Shown in pieces: positions 1-11,600 of a stretch of DNA of 64,000 bases. The first letter of the stretch is position 1, and every line of letters starts with the position of its first letter. Position numbers and translations under genes: made by a program. The notes beneath the pieces were generated by a model. That model worked only from the letters and a program-made list of their open reading frames with translations. It did not search any database and was not told the DNA's origin. The DNA comes from Ligula intestinalis. Its lineage: Eukaryota > Platyhelminthes > Cestoda > Diphyllobothriidea > Diphyllobothriidae. The stretch spans positions 44,229,182 through 44,293,181 of the forward strand of contig JAYGXS010000004.1 in NCBI GenBank assembly GCA_036362985.1, given 5' to 3'.

Positions 1-1029
1 AGCCTTTGACGCACTGTCACATTTCAGTCCAAACTATTTTCTGTACCACACTTCCTCCAGGTGTGCCCGTTCCTGCGTTTACTTTCCACGTTGCGATCCA
101 CTTCTACTAAAACAAACTTTCTATCTCTACAGAAACAGTTTCATCTTTCCCACTTGCACTTGGGGATTTGGTTAATCCGTAAAACGTATTTAAAGCATGC
201 AGCCATGCGCAGAGGCTTGCGTTTTTCTGTTCGCATCACTTTCTCCGTTGGACCGCGTGTGATTACGCAAGCATTGCTTACTTAGAAAAAAATCAAGCTG
301 TACACGTGAATTTTCGAGCTGATGACACCAACCCGTCCTCAGACAGGACGTGAGAGAATAAGTTAAGGTAAACAGTTTAGGCGACAGGACAGCTAGACCA
401 CTGGCGTGGGAGGGAATGAGTCACGGGTTATCTGTGGGCTGTGTAGAGACGGAACAACTACGGTGTTCTGTGTGCGGGGGAGGAGGATGGATAGTGGACC
501 GGTTGATGTCCGAGTGGTTCGGTTAGCGGTCGTTGATGTGTGATTAGGAAGAGGGACGGTAACTCCTGATCTTAAGCGGTCGCATTGGTCGTTCAAGTGA
601 ACATGGCGGTTAATACTACCTGCAGTAGCATACCATGCCTCGAGCAATTCTCGCGCTCATATTGTGTTGGCCATGGCGACGACTTCAGTGTCATGCCAAT
701 TAAATCTACGCTCACAATCTATTGCCTGTGCGAAGATAAAAAACCAAGGGGTCTCGGCGGCGGCGGCGGCAGTCAATTTATGTTCCTTGATACTGCTGCC
801 CAGGAGTCGACCTGTGTGACCAACATCTACGCAAGAGAAAAACTGCGTATGGTATGCGATAAATCACATAAAATTATTGTCCTTTTGAAATGGGATCCTT
901 TATATGTTGTAGCGCTGCGCGTGTTTCTGATGCTGTTTTGTGCGTGATGTGAACATCGAAGCCACTTAACTGCCTGCCGATTATTTTGCCGGTTCCCTGC
1001 ATATAAGGCATGGAGTAGAATTTTCGTGT
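1..1029. other. No gene recognised
   Basis: I see no protein similarity or RNA gene here. A 120-residue open frame at 585-947 contains a short Gly run from a GGC repeat (about 757-771) but resembles nothing I know. Confidence 0.4.
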
Positions 1030-2040
1030 CTTAATTTATCCATTCGGGTTTCGGGCTTGCGATTTTGACTACCGTCTGAAACAGATCTTTACAAAAGCAA
1101 TTGGATATCCGTTAGATCGAAACATTCAGTACAGGTAAGCAAGTTCATCCTTGAGGATATCGTCGCTGTTGCAATAGCGATAGGAATAGTATTCGTACGC
1201 AGCTTCTTTTATGAACAGCGGGTGGTTGCTGCCGTAATTTAGGATAATCCCTGTGTTGGATTCGTTCCTATAGATGATTTTGGCTGGATTTTCATCGCTG
1301 CTTTTGTATTTTCACGCTAAAGAGGTGGTTAGTATCCTACTACATATTAACGAGTAAATTGTAAGACTGAAAAGAAATCATTCAGCCACTGATGTAGAAC
1401 TTCGACTTCGTCGTTCTTTCTTGTGAAAAACGTGTCATCTACATAGCGAAGCCCCGTTGTGGGCTTCAGGTTTTGAATAACCTCTTCCTCTAATCTCGTC
1501 AATACCAGTTTTGTGAGTAGTCCTGAGATTGATCAGCCCATTGGGGTCTCGTTTACCTGTCGGTAATACTTATCCTCGAATTGACAGCAGTTCCTAAGAT
1601 AGAGTGGTCTTGCATTCTGCGAAGGAATACCTGCAAGTTGTTAATGCTGTGCTTCCATCCGTGAGTTAGGTGTTTCAAATGCCTCTGCAACCACCTAGCT
1701 ATATTTTAAATGGGTGGCCCGATGAGTGGCACCATGATCCGCAGTAGGGCATAAGGTGTTTGCACCCTTGGGGAAGGATATCTACGTGTGATTCTGCGAT
1801 CACTGAGGTTCATCCACAAGGCGTCATCTGAACTTATGACATTTGGGCGAGCGAGCTGATTAATCTTCTTCCTGAAGGATGCGGCCTGCTTCTTCGTCAA
1901 GTCTTCGGCGGAGAGAGTGTAAGCGTCCGTGTCATTGAAGATTTAATTCGCCTTGTTGATGTACTCCACTTTTTCCAAGATGACAGTAGCGCCAACTTTG
2001 TCAACAGGAACAACAACAATGCCCTGTAGTGCACGTCTAT
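1030..2040 (-). mobile_element. Degenerate Penelope-like element (RT remnant)
   Basis: The reverse complement, read with frame shifts, shows a PLE reverse transcriptase in order: IVVVPVDKVGATVILEK (about 2015-1965), a TKKQAASFRKKINQL segment (1900-1850), a KYYRQVNETPMG then stop then SISGLLTKLVLTRLEEEV segment (about 1560-1480), RYVDDTFF (about 1450-1425), and NTGIILNYGSNHPLF (about 1255-1210). The RYVDD box and the NYGSNHPL-type box are typical of PLEs. It is broken by stops and frameshifts and has no visible GIY-YIG domain. Just beyond its 3' side (about 1030-1080, minus strand) a CCCGAAAC box resembles the degenerate hammerhead-like tails seen elsewhere in the window. Confidence 0.8.
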
Positions 2041-2774
2041 AAACCGCTGGCAAAAACGGCATTCAATAGACACTGTGGTGTGTTTTTTTGCTGTCCTTAT
2101 GAATTCAATATTTTAGAAAACATGATCAAGCATACTCTTCCTGGTTCTCTTTTGCTGACAAATCCCGCCTTCTTCAAATTTTGTATCCGATGGAGGGATG
2201 TATTTGATTTGTAAAATTTGTTAAAGTCCCGAATAATCTTCGGCCTAATCTGGCATTGCATTTATGTTTGGGGATGACGCTGTGCAATTCGTGTACTTTC
2301 TATATAAGGCGAATCACACACATTCTTCCGTGCCATTAAGAAGACGCTATGCGGGGCTCATAAGAGTTAGTATTGAATATGGAGTATGTTGTTAAGGAGC
2401 ATCAATAAGCGACCAGATAGAGTGCTGTTCGAATGGATGTTCTACAGTCTTGAGGACATATTGAATAGCTATTTTAACACATACATATACCCTTCCTATA
2501 GAAACTCGGCGGCGTCATCTTCTACTAGGCGAACGCAGGAAAGAATCCTTTCAGAACTTCTTTCTGTAACATACCTTTGCATTTGATAAGAGCATCGACA
2601 ACCACTAGAGAAAACAATGCCTACCACGAGAGTAGTCATTTTTTTACCCATCTGGTTTTCGAAAACAACTACAAGAAGTGCATTGGCGTGTCTGGTCTAT
2701 TTTGGAATCATGCTGCACGCTAATCAGGTTTAAAATCCCACTTAACTAATGCCTTCTAGAGGGCAGGGACAACG
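2041..2774. other. Unassigned; possibly 5' part of the PLE
   Basis: No clear coding signal. Low-similarity PLE sequence may continue into the first few hundred bases on the minus strand, but I could not align it. Confidence 0.3.
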
Positions 2775-3365
2775 AAATTCGCAGCATTTACTGACCTCAT
2801 AAAATTCCAGCTGCGTACGGCCATTCCCTATTAATAAAAATGTCCAATAAAATATCGACCTTGTGAGATGCAACGTGATAGGTAAATAAAGCGTGAAGTA
2901 TTGGTCTGATAGGCGGATGCGCATAACCTGTTCCGATTCAATAAATTCTGCCAATTTCACTGCCTTTGCCTTGTTCAGATTTCTTATGGGAAAACAATGC
3001 TTCAATAATTTGAAACTGTTTTGCCGCAAGAAATTCGAACAAAGCAAAGATTACTAGATTAGCAGCATTTATTGACGTCATATAATTTCGTGACCTGTTA
3101 TTCAACCGAACACGGTCGTTGCCTATTAACAGATAAATAACTGTCATGCCATGCTGTGGCAACTACGTCCCCCCTTCTCTATCTCCTCACCATGCACCTA
3201 AATCTAAGGCTAATAGTTTCTGCTCTTTTTACCTATCACCTTTCACCCTTCTAGGCTAACACTTAATTGGACAGTTAATAGGCAACGACCGTTTGCAGTT
3301 GAACAAGAGGTCGTGAAATTATCTGACGTCAATAAATCCTGCTAATCGCGTGATCTTTGCCTTGT
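2775..3365. repeat. Nested repeat with inverted arms
   Basis: The stretch 3042-3139 reads as an inverted copy of 3266-3365; both contain the same CAAAGAT..ATTAGCAG, TTTATTGACGTCA and CGGTCGTTGCCTATTAA blocks. A shorter direct copy of the same motif lies at about 2775-2850. This is the structure of a foldback or MITE-like element with a roughly 125-bp loop (3140-3265). No coding sequence. Confidence 0.7.
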
Positions 3366-3567
3366 TCACTACTTCACTAATCCCTTCTATTCGAAAACGT
3401 ATTTCAACATTTGCTGTCACCGGTCACTGCCTGTAGAACTATCCCATTCGTCAGAAATGCATGCTTATCTGTTTGTTACCTAGGTTCTGTTGTCTCTGGT
3501 TACCGACCTCAACATTTATGCGCCCAACGGTATTTTAGCAGTGTTCCTTTCTACCACATGATCGCTT

Positions 3568-3753
3568 TGGTAATGTACTTAGTGGCGCCATACGTCACGG
3601 AGCCACGGAAGGATAAAGCATGTCCTCTTAGAAGGTGATTGCTAGGACACGAAGTTTATTAGCCGTACATTTTGGATTCTCGCTCAGAGGGTACTAGAGG
3701 CACGGCATTTTTAGGCCACGGTGATCACGAAACCACATGCGTACTACCATTAA
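3568..3753 (+). repeat. Dispersed repeat, copy 1
   Basis: Shares blocks such as AGTGGCGCCATACGTCACGG, AAGTTTATTAGCC, CGCTCAGAG, AGGCCAC and CACATGCGTACTACCA in the same order and strand with 5010-5215. Of unknown class; no ORF of note. Confidence 0.75.
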
Positions 3754-4224
3754 CAGCCCTCGTGACTACTACTGACGGGGAGGGCTTCCTAATTGATGCG
3801 AGTTACAGTTTATTTGTGGTCGGTGTGGGCGTGGAGCAACTACAGCGCTGTGTATGCGAAAACGATAAGAATAATTATTTCAAGAACCAAATATTTACGC
3901 GTGACAATAAAAGTGAGGAACACTGCCAAAAGGAGACAAGAAGTTCCTGATTCTATGTCGAGTCTTTATCGGCTGCATTTCGAATAGGTGCCGTATGCCG
4001 AAGCTATGTCCACTTATTGCATTTTAGAGATTAAAGTAAAACCATGAATGGCAGGCTTTTCCCACCTTTCTAAACCCAAAATAGCCTCTAAGCTATGGCA
4101 CTACTATGAAAGTAATCGTTTCGATGGGACGACACAAAAAGGCTAATCGTGATTGTTCAGTTCACTATACATATACATATACCTACATATTTCGTTATGC
4201 ATAACCCTCAACTTCACCTTACCG

Positions 4225-4262
4225 TTACCCTAAACCTAACCCTAACCCCAATTCTCACCCAA
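4225..4262. repeat. Short telomere-like CCTAA tract
   Basis: Imperfect CCTAAACCTAACCCTAACCC units, two to four copies. An isolated interstitial tract, too short to mark a chromosome end. Confidence 0.5.
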
Positions 4263-4543
4263 ACCCTTATCCTGACCGTAAAACTCAAGCATGAGGCTAA
4301 GCGTATATATGGTGCGCTATCAATGATACCTCTACCAAAACGGCCTACTTAGATTTGCGTGGAGGTCATTCTTATGTCGGGATGGAGTGTGCCCTCATAA
4401 GCATCTATACCTGCTGGCGCGCCCGGCGTACTAAGATTTCCATGTAAAACAAAGCATCCCTACTGTTATGAAGCGAGTACATAGGTTTGCTAAAGAACAG
4501 CTGCTCTGGGAGATCAAATAAACCTCCACCTTTCTTTGTACTA

Positions 4544-4936
4544 CAGTAGTCGCCGGCTATTAAGCCCACTTCGGCCCCAGACCAAATTGGGCTTAATAAG
4601 CGGCGGGTGCATTAAGCGGAGAGTCCTAGTTCTTGATTAGCAAACGCAGGATAGGCACTACACATTACGTGCGCACTGTATTATGTGTAGAGCTTGGTTA
4701 TGTCAAAGAAAAGAATGCTGTTTGTCTGTATTTTACGTAATAACAAAGGCAAAAAAAATTATTTGCGACACGTAACCAGTTGCGCACGCAGAGAGCTAAG
4801 AAATTCACTCAATCCTGTTTGCAAACTGGGCTTTGTAGCCGGCGGATTTTGCTATGTAAAATTCCGTTCCAAGCTGACTTGGGCTTAATACGCGGCTGGG
4901 CTTGTTAGCCGTGGGCTTAATAACCGCTGACTACTG
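4544..4936 (+). mobile_element. TA-flanked MITE (pogo/Tigger-type ends), copy 1
   Basis: The termini are inverted repeats of about 26 bp: CAGTAGTCGCCGGCTATTAA at the left and its near-perfect complement ending CTACTG at 4936. TA dinucleotides flank both sides (4542-4543, 4937-4938). The CAG start and TA target duplication fit pogo/Tigger-type DNA transposons. Internal AAATTGGGCTTAATA and AAGCCC blocks repeat the terminal motif. No transposase. A longer inverted copy is at 30315-30844. Confidence 0.85.
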
Positions 4937-5009
4937 TATAATGGTTCAGCTGACGCTTTATTATCTACCCGGAAAAGGATAAATTTGGAATTATGCATGC
5001 CCACCTTAC

Positions 5010-5215
5010 TAATGTACATAGTGGCGCCATACGTCACGGAGCTGTTGAAAGGTAACGCACGGTAACATTGAAGGAGATTGCAAGAGCAAAAAAGTTTATT
5101 AGCCTGACTTTTTGGGTTATCGCTCAGAGCCAGGTGCCCTTGAGGATACTGGAAGCACAGAATGCACCGTATTTCTAGGCCACAGTGGCCACAAAAACAC
5201 ATGCGTACTACCAGC
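5010..5215 (+). repeat. Dispersed repeat, copy 2
   Basis: Second copy of the repeat at 3568-3753, same orientation, about 1.4 kb away, and diverged. Confidence 0.75.
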
Positions 5216-5603
5216 GATCGAGTCTTCTTTTCAATTGCTTCCTAGGACACGGATGTTCGCTTGTATTGGCAAACTCTTTTTAGTGTTAAGACTGTTGGCA
5301 GTTGAATGTGAGGCTTCTGTGTGGTTGCCTTTCCAGAACGGCTATAAGTCTTTGTGAAGCAGACTGGTAATCAACTACAAGAAGTCAATGTCTAAAGTCG
5401 TCCGCGTCCATATATACACTTTGTAGTGTCGATCAATTGTGTGTGAGAAATGGGATCGGAGGGCCTACCCGTTATTTTAATACATATTGTAGGTTTCTTA
5501 TTTCTTTTGCGGCATGACATTGTCTCCTGTTTGGTTTCTTCTTATGCTGCGCCCTATGATAATGTGGGTCATCGTCCGTCTTTTTTCCCCTTCCCACTCA
5601 AAG
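5216..5603. other. Intron/upstream sequence of flotillin-2
   Basis: No gene signal. It ends in the pyrimidine-rich acceptor of flotillin exon a. Confidence 0.4.
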
Positions 5604-5683
5604 GCTTTCCCTGTCAATAATGACTCTTCAGCCGAGGTGCGAGGACGTGGAGACCTCTGAGGGTGTACCAGTTACAGTGACAG
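5604..5683 (+). CDS. FLOT2: Flotillin-2 exon a (SPFH domain start)
   Basis: The exon encodes LSLSIMTLQPRCEDVETSEG followed by VPVTVT, part of the SPFH domain. The acceptor is the AG at 5602-5603 behind a pyrimidine-rich tract. The first base completes a split codon (xxG) that would be the conserved Arg before LSL. The donor GT is at 5684 (phase 1). The acceptor is inferred from protein homology; an upstream exon supplying the first 50 or so residues was not found. Confidence 0.85.
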
Positions 5684-8600
5684 GTTTGTCATTTTGACTG
5701 CTCTGCGTAACCCGCGTGCATTTTCTAGGCGTAGCGCAGGTGAAGGTGATGACTGATCCTGAATTTCTTTCGGCGGCATGCGAGCAGTTTCTCGGTCGGA
5801 GCGTGCCGGACATCAAAGCTACAATCCTCAACACCTTGGAAGGTCATCTGCGGGCCATCCTGGGCACTCTTTCCGTAGAATCCATCTACCAGGTGCGTGC
5901 ACTCATGGACTTTCCTTGCAAATAATTGTATGTCTGCTGAATGTTTGCTTGTGTGTGTGTGTGTATGCGTGTGGTACTTCTAAATAGGCCTCGTAATAGG
6001 TACGCTGGACCAACACAGGGGCTAGTGCCGGTTGTGTTATTGGGGTTGGGCGTCGATAAGAAATACCGAACATAGATGGGGGGGGGGTGGCGTTGCAATA
6101 CGCGTAGGGGCGACCTCGGTCGCGCTAGCCACCTGCGTTCGATCCCCTCCGGTCTTCTTGACACCGGGCTCAGGTGGAAGGGAGAAGAGAGAGTGCGGCA
6201 GATGCTACGCAAGTCTTCTATCACTTCCAACTATTTCACGTACACGTCACCGTCCTGTGCCAGCCTGCTGTGGAGAATGTGATGCACATTGTCCAAAATC
6301 TGTGGTCGCAATGTCAGGACTATTCCTACAGGAAAACGGCAATATCAGAATAGTTCAGCTTTTTAATCTCCTGAAAAAATTAATTTCTGTTCGCGGTATA
6401 TGTCAGTATATTTAAGGTCTATAGGTGTAGGCCGGAATTGCAAGTGTATATTTGCATTGAAACCCGTCAACCACTGCGGAATATTCACTTGCTGTCGACA
6501 GACAGACTTTAGTAGTATAAATTGATGCTGTAACTTGCCATACTAAGAGCCTAAATACTAGCTAAAAGGCCTTTTTAGCTAGTACCTAGGCTGTAAGTAT
6601 GGCAAGTTACAATATCACGATACTTGTCAGCCCGCTACACGCTACAGGAGGGCCTGTCAATCAAGACAGGACAGCCTGAAATGAAAATTTCTGGCCTACT
6701 AACCGGCGTCAGCTAGTCATACCTATCCTGGGGTTCGCAGGTTGAATATGGCTGTCTGATGACCACTAACAGGCCAAATCGATGTTACCTTCTTTACAGG
6801 CACTCTAGTAGCTATATGTGAAGTCTCGTCCAAGCCCCAAGGTGTGAGCACGTCCATGCAACCTGGTCGGAGAACAGACTTTCAGCGACAGTGGTATGCA
6901 GTGCAACTTGAAGTCTGAATGTACTTTGAGTTAACCCCTTTTAATACTGTTGAAGAAAGGTTGGCAGTCTAATGCGCCAAATTTCGCAAATCTAGGGAGG
7001 TGGCATAGTTTTGGAAGTAGAAAATTTTACTTCAAGTTTCACGTGGACGTTATTCACGTGGCCCTCAAGACGCAAGGGAAAGATCACACCCTGCGCTCAT
7101 ATCTCTTAGCTGCGATCGCACCCATACGGGTGTTGCCAAGTAGCTTAACTCAAATTATGCTTTCTACAAAATAATGGTGTCATTCTGCTTAGAATGTCAT
7201 CCGTAAGTTGATAAAGTGTTACGCACCGCGCCTGGTACTTGTAATTAGCACGAACGGTGAGCTAGTCTGATTGCTGTACCCAAGGCCCGTACGTGAGAAG
7301 CAATAGAACACGAGTAGCATGTATTCACAAAAAGCAGATAAGAGCAAGTCGATCCCACACAAAGGCTACGCGTCTTGATGGTCCGCATCGAGCCACCGTC
7401 CAATCGGACATGGACCAATCAGAATTGAGGAGATATCGCTAACGAGACAATAGGGTAACTGTAGGCCGCCTTTGTGTGTGCTAACTCGTGGGAATGGACG
7501 CATTCCCAACATAAAGCAACATGAGCTGGCTGTTACCTAATCATACATCGAAATCGGCGGGCGATTTGTCGATCTTTCTTGTGTTTGTTTATTCAGTTTA
7601 CAGTAATGAGGTCATATGCACACTACACTAGCACAGTTTTGGAGGAAGAATAAACTGAAGTAAATTTTGCAACTCATTTGCCGACGCGTGTCCATAATGT
7701 GAGTGGTTGCAGCGTTCGGCCATTGTGTATCGTTTGTGATTGTAGTGGCTAAGCACTGTTCATGTTTATAGACTTACAATCATCAGGTCGACTTCGAGGT
7801 TATAGGAGAAAGGCACCAGAATGAGGACAGCAGTTGGTACTTGGCAACGCCAGGGCTAGTGTTGACTGCGTCGAGCCAAGCCTGACAGATTGAGTGAGAC
7901 GGTGGTGGCAGCTGCTTTTGGGGGTTTGTGGAGCAAGTTCAAGTATTGTCCATTTGGCAAATTTACTCGGCAAATATATGTTTTCAGCAATTCATCACCG
8001 GACCAGTACATTTGCAGGGATAATCGAAATCGTACAGTTGGACAGGGTAATCAGTGTCTCTTGATTCCAACTCATCGTTTTCACGCCGCACCCATGGCGA
8101 TATCGGTGTGCAGAGGTCCTTGCACCGGAGAATGAGGGGAGAGCAGGAAAGTAGGCGAGGTTAGGAGGTCAGGCACGCGGAGAGATAATTACTGTCATTT
8201 GCACGGAATGAACGACTGCCACTAGGGGGTAGTGAACGATATGCCATCGCTACCTGGCGTCGGCCACGGGGGTGAGAGCGTCTTCTGACAACACAGCACT
8301 GGATCCGCTAGATGTATAGCCTGCCTCGGCTGTTGCTAGCATCCGTTGGCGTAGGCCCTTAGAGAAGTTGGCTGGTTTCCCGTAAACAACCTGAAAGGCT
8401 TCATTAGTATCGACAAGGTGTGTGAGAATAAAACTCAATATCCATCTAGTTTCACCATCACTCAACTAGACCAATATATATTCACGTATCCTCTTTTCCA
8501 GGCACCTCGTTGTGTGGCCAGTGTATCCTACTCCACAAACGCAAGTAAAAAAGTAAATGCACATGGATGTGGTCATCAGCGGAAGTTGGTATTTTCTTCC

Positions 8601-11600
8601 CAATCGTAGGAGTGGAGGGTTCGCAAAGAACGCGCGCAAGTTCGCCGCAGGGAAAGCCCTCGTGATCGCAGTCTTCAGACGTCGTGTATTGTATTACCGA
8701 GGGCGGTGTCGTATATAATGGTTCATGCTGCGTCGGTCGAAGGCTGGCCTGTCCCAGTGGGCCTTCGGCAGCCGCGACTATATGAACGCGCGCCGAAAAG
8801 ATGGATAAGGGTCTGCAGGTCAGAAAACGCGCCCTGCAATGTTGCATGACGCTGAGGCAGCGGATATTGAACAAACAAGTCCGACAGCTTTAGTGGCTGC
8901 CAGCTACCTGATCTGCTATTGTCTATTCTGCGTACCCATTTTTTTCCGGGGCGAATGAATCAGGACTGCAGCTTGATCTTCCCAGCATCTATGGACAGTC
9001 CGACCGATTTACGACCTCATTCACCCGTGACACCAGAAACTGCAGATCACCGAAACTTCATGCTAGTGAGGTGATATCATCGGCGTAGGCGAGACCAGTC
9101 AGCAAACTCAACATCGTCCTCTTAATGCAGGGCCTTCCCTTGAATCAACCAAATAGCTTACTTGAACAGAATCGGCGGCAGACTGAATACTGAACCATTG
9201 TTAAATATTTTTATGAACCAGAGGTCGACAGCCTTGATCACGGCGTAATCATATCTGGCTGGCTATGGTTAATAAGCGAAAAATGGCCCTCACAGTCACC
9301 TTTATGTTTGTCGATAATATTCTGTGTAACCTCCTTTTTAATGCATGCTTATCCTTAAAGTTATTTAATTATATACAGAATCACTTCTGTCCCGCTCACA
9401 GTAGCATCCTAATCAACCGTGTCTTTTTTCGATTCATCATTGTGCTGGAAAGTGCATTTACAGGCGCGTGGGTAATAGCCACTCTGCTATGTTACCAGTC
9501 GCACCAAAGGCCGCTGACTCCGCCTGCGTCTCAGCTCTCGTTCGTACCTGTTTTGGGCGCACAGTGACCACGCTGACAATAAATTCTTGGAGTCGTAGTT
9601 GTTTGTGCAGTTCTGACATTAGGTCGTAAGCCGCCTGTACGCACACTCGAGGCCATATGTCAGGTCAGCCGTCGCGCCGACGCGAGACCCCAGTCTCTCT
9701 GACCTAGCTTCACCCAACGCTGCCCCCGCCACTGTATTACTATGACCTGATTCTACCATCGGTGTTCGGTAAGAATGACTGATATGATCGCCTAAACAGA
9801 ACCTGGGATCAGGAGCCGCCCGCAATACATGGGCTTGGCGGCAAGTTCCGGGGAAATTAAGCGTCGACTTCAGATGATGTTTAGGGTTAAATTTAAGGTC
9901 AGGGTTGGGGCTAGGGTCAGGTTTATGTTAATGTTGGAGTTTTGGGGTCCGTGTTCATTGTAAGGCTTTGTGCGCGGCTACGGTTAAGTCTACGGCTGCT
10001 GTTTCGTTTTATGCTCGGGCTATTATTAGGGCTAAGACACGGAAATATGTACACTTCAAGAAATCGATCGCAAGACTCCTGTTGTCGGGTCCCCTTTATG
10101 CGATCACACAAATCCTTGCTCGCTGTTCTACTATAGAGTGATTCCTAAGATTTATATTCTACTATAGCTTGATTCCTAGCATCGGTATTCTACTATAGCG
10201 TGGTTTCTATTATCGGTGTTTTGCTATGGTGTGATTTCTACTATCGGTGTTCTACTGTAGCATGATTTCTACTATCGGCATTCTACTATAGCGAGACTTA
10301 TACAATCAGCGTTCTATTATAGCGTGACTCCTATCCTACTCCATACTGGTCAAAAATCAGAATTGAAGTGAAATTATGTCGTCTATGTTACGAAAATTAA
10401 AGTCGGATTAAATAACAACGATTGCTTAACAAATACGTCTTTAATGGTGCGTATTATTGCTACAAACTGGTCTTAATTTGCGTTGAAAACGTTAGCATTG
10501 TTCAGTCAAGTGCTCCTGATGTTAAATGCCATAGAATTCCATGATTTTTCTTAAAAATTAGAATCCTGTTGTCTAACCAAGCCCTCTCGGTTTGCGTATT
10601 CATATTCAGACCCAGGTAATTTTCATGGTAATTCACGATTTTTACGATCTTACCCAACCTGATTAATTCGCCGATAAGCTGATTGTTAGTCAAAACATAT
10701 TGCTAAATTTGCTTGTAGTTTGCGTTCAATAATAAGGGTTAAAGTCGTTGAATCTCGTTTTTTGTATCTAGAAGCACCTAAAATTGGTATCCTTACACAA
10801 TCCAAAGACCCATAGACCATCAATATGTGAGCCGTGGTTACGATAATTATGGTCTTGCTAACCATCTTTTACTTCGTCAGGTGTATCTTTACCTAAAAGA
10901 CGGCCACGTTTGTACTTTGAAAATGTGGCCCCTTTTTGTATGGGTTTCTCGGCGTTCCGCTCAGCTTTCCGCTGCTAGTGGCAGATACCATTTTGAAGCA
11001 GACTATTCGCTAGTAATTGAACCAGTGAACCAACCAAGCGAGCAATCTGCGAGCTTTGGCATTTCGTCCATTGGCATTCCATTGTTCCAAAAATAAACTA
11101 GCTTTCAACTTTCACGGAGTTTCGGATTACAGCGGAATCTTCCGTTCAAATTTCAGTACTAGCAGAATTCTATCTAAGTGACCGAACCCCGGCACATTTT
11201 AAAGGTTATGCTGAATTAGGATCGAAAAATGAAGGTAAGAATCACGCTCTAGGAGGGACACCAAGAAACTGACACGTCTCGTGGTGGATACCCCAACCGA
11301 ATAGTTGTCTGAGGGGTAGTGGCTCTCGTGCCCAGGGGTAAAAACGTCATCGAGACGTTATGCCCCGGGTCTCTAACACCGTTGTAGACCAATGCTGACA
11401 TTTGTCCGTGAAATTTCTGCTGTCGGGTCATTCGTTAGCCAGAACATGCGATACACTGGGTCGGGGTTTGATGGTATGAGTCTGTTATCCTTGCCAAATA
11501 ATATCCTCTACCTTTTTCCTGCCATTGACAGCAAGGAAGCAGGTGTTTGATACACGGTCCTTCCCAAACATCCACATGATTTAGCCGTAGCAATCCTTTT

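Noticed and set aside
585..947. 120-codon frame with a Gly run
   Set aside because: No similarity to any family I know; composition and context fit chance openness.
4225..4262. A telomere
   Set aside because: Only a few imperfect units flanked by ordinary sequence on both sides.
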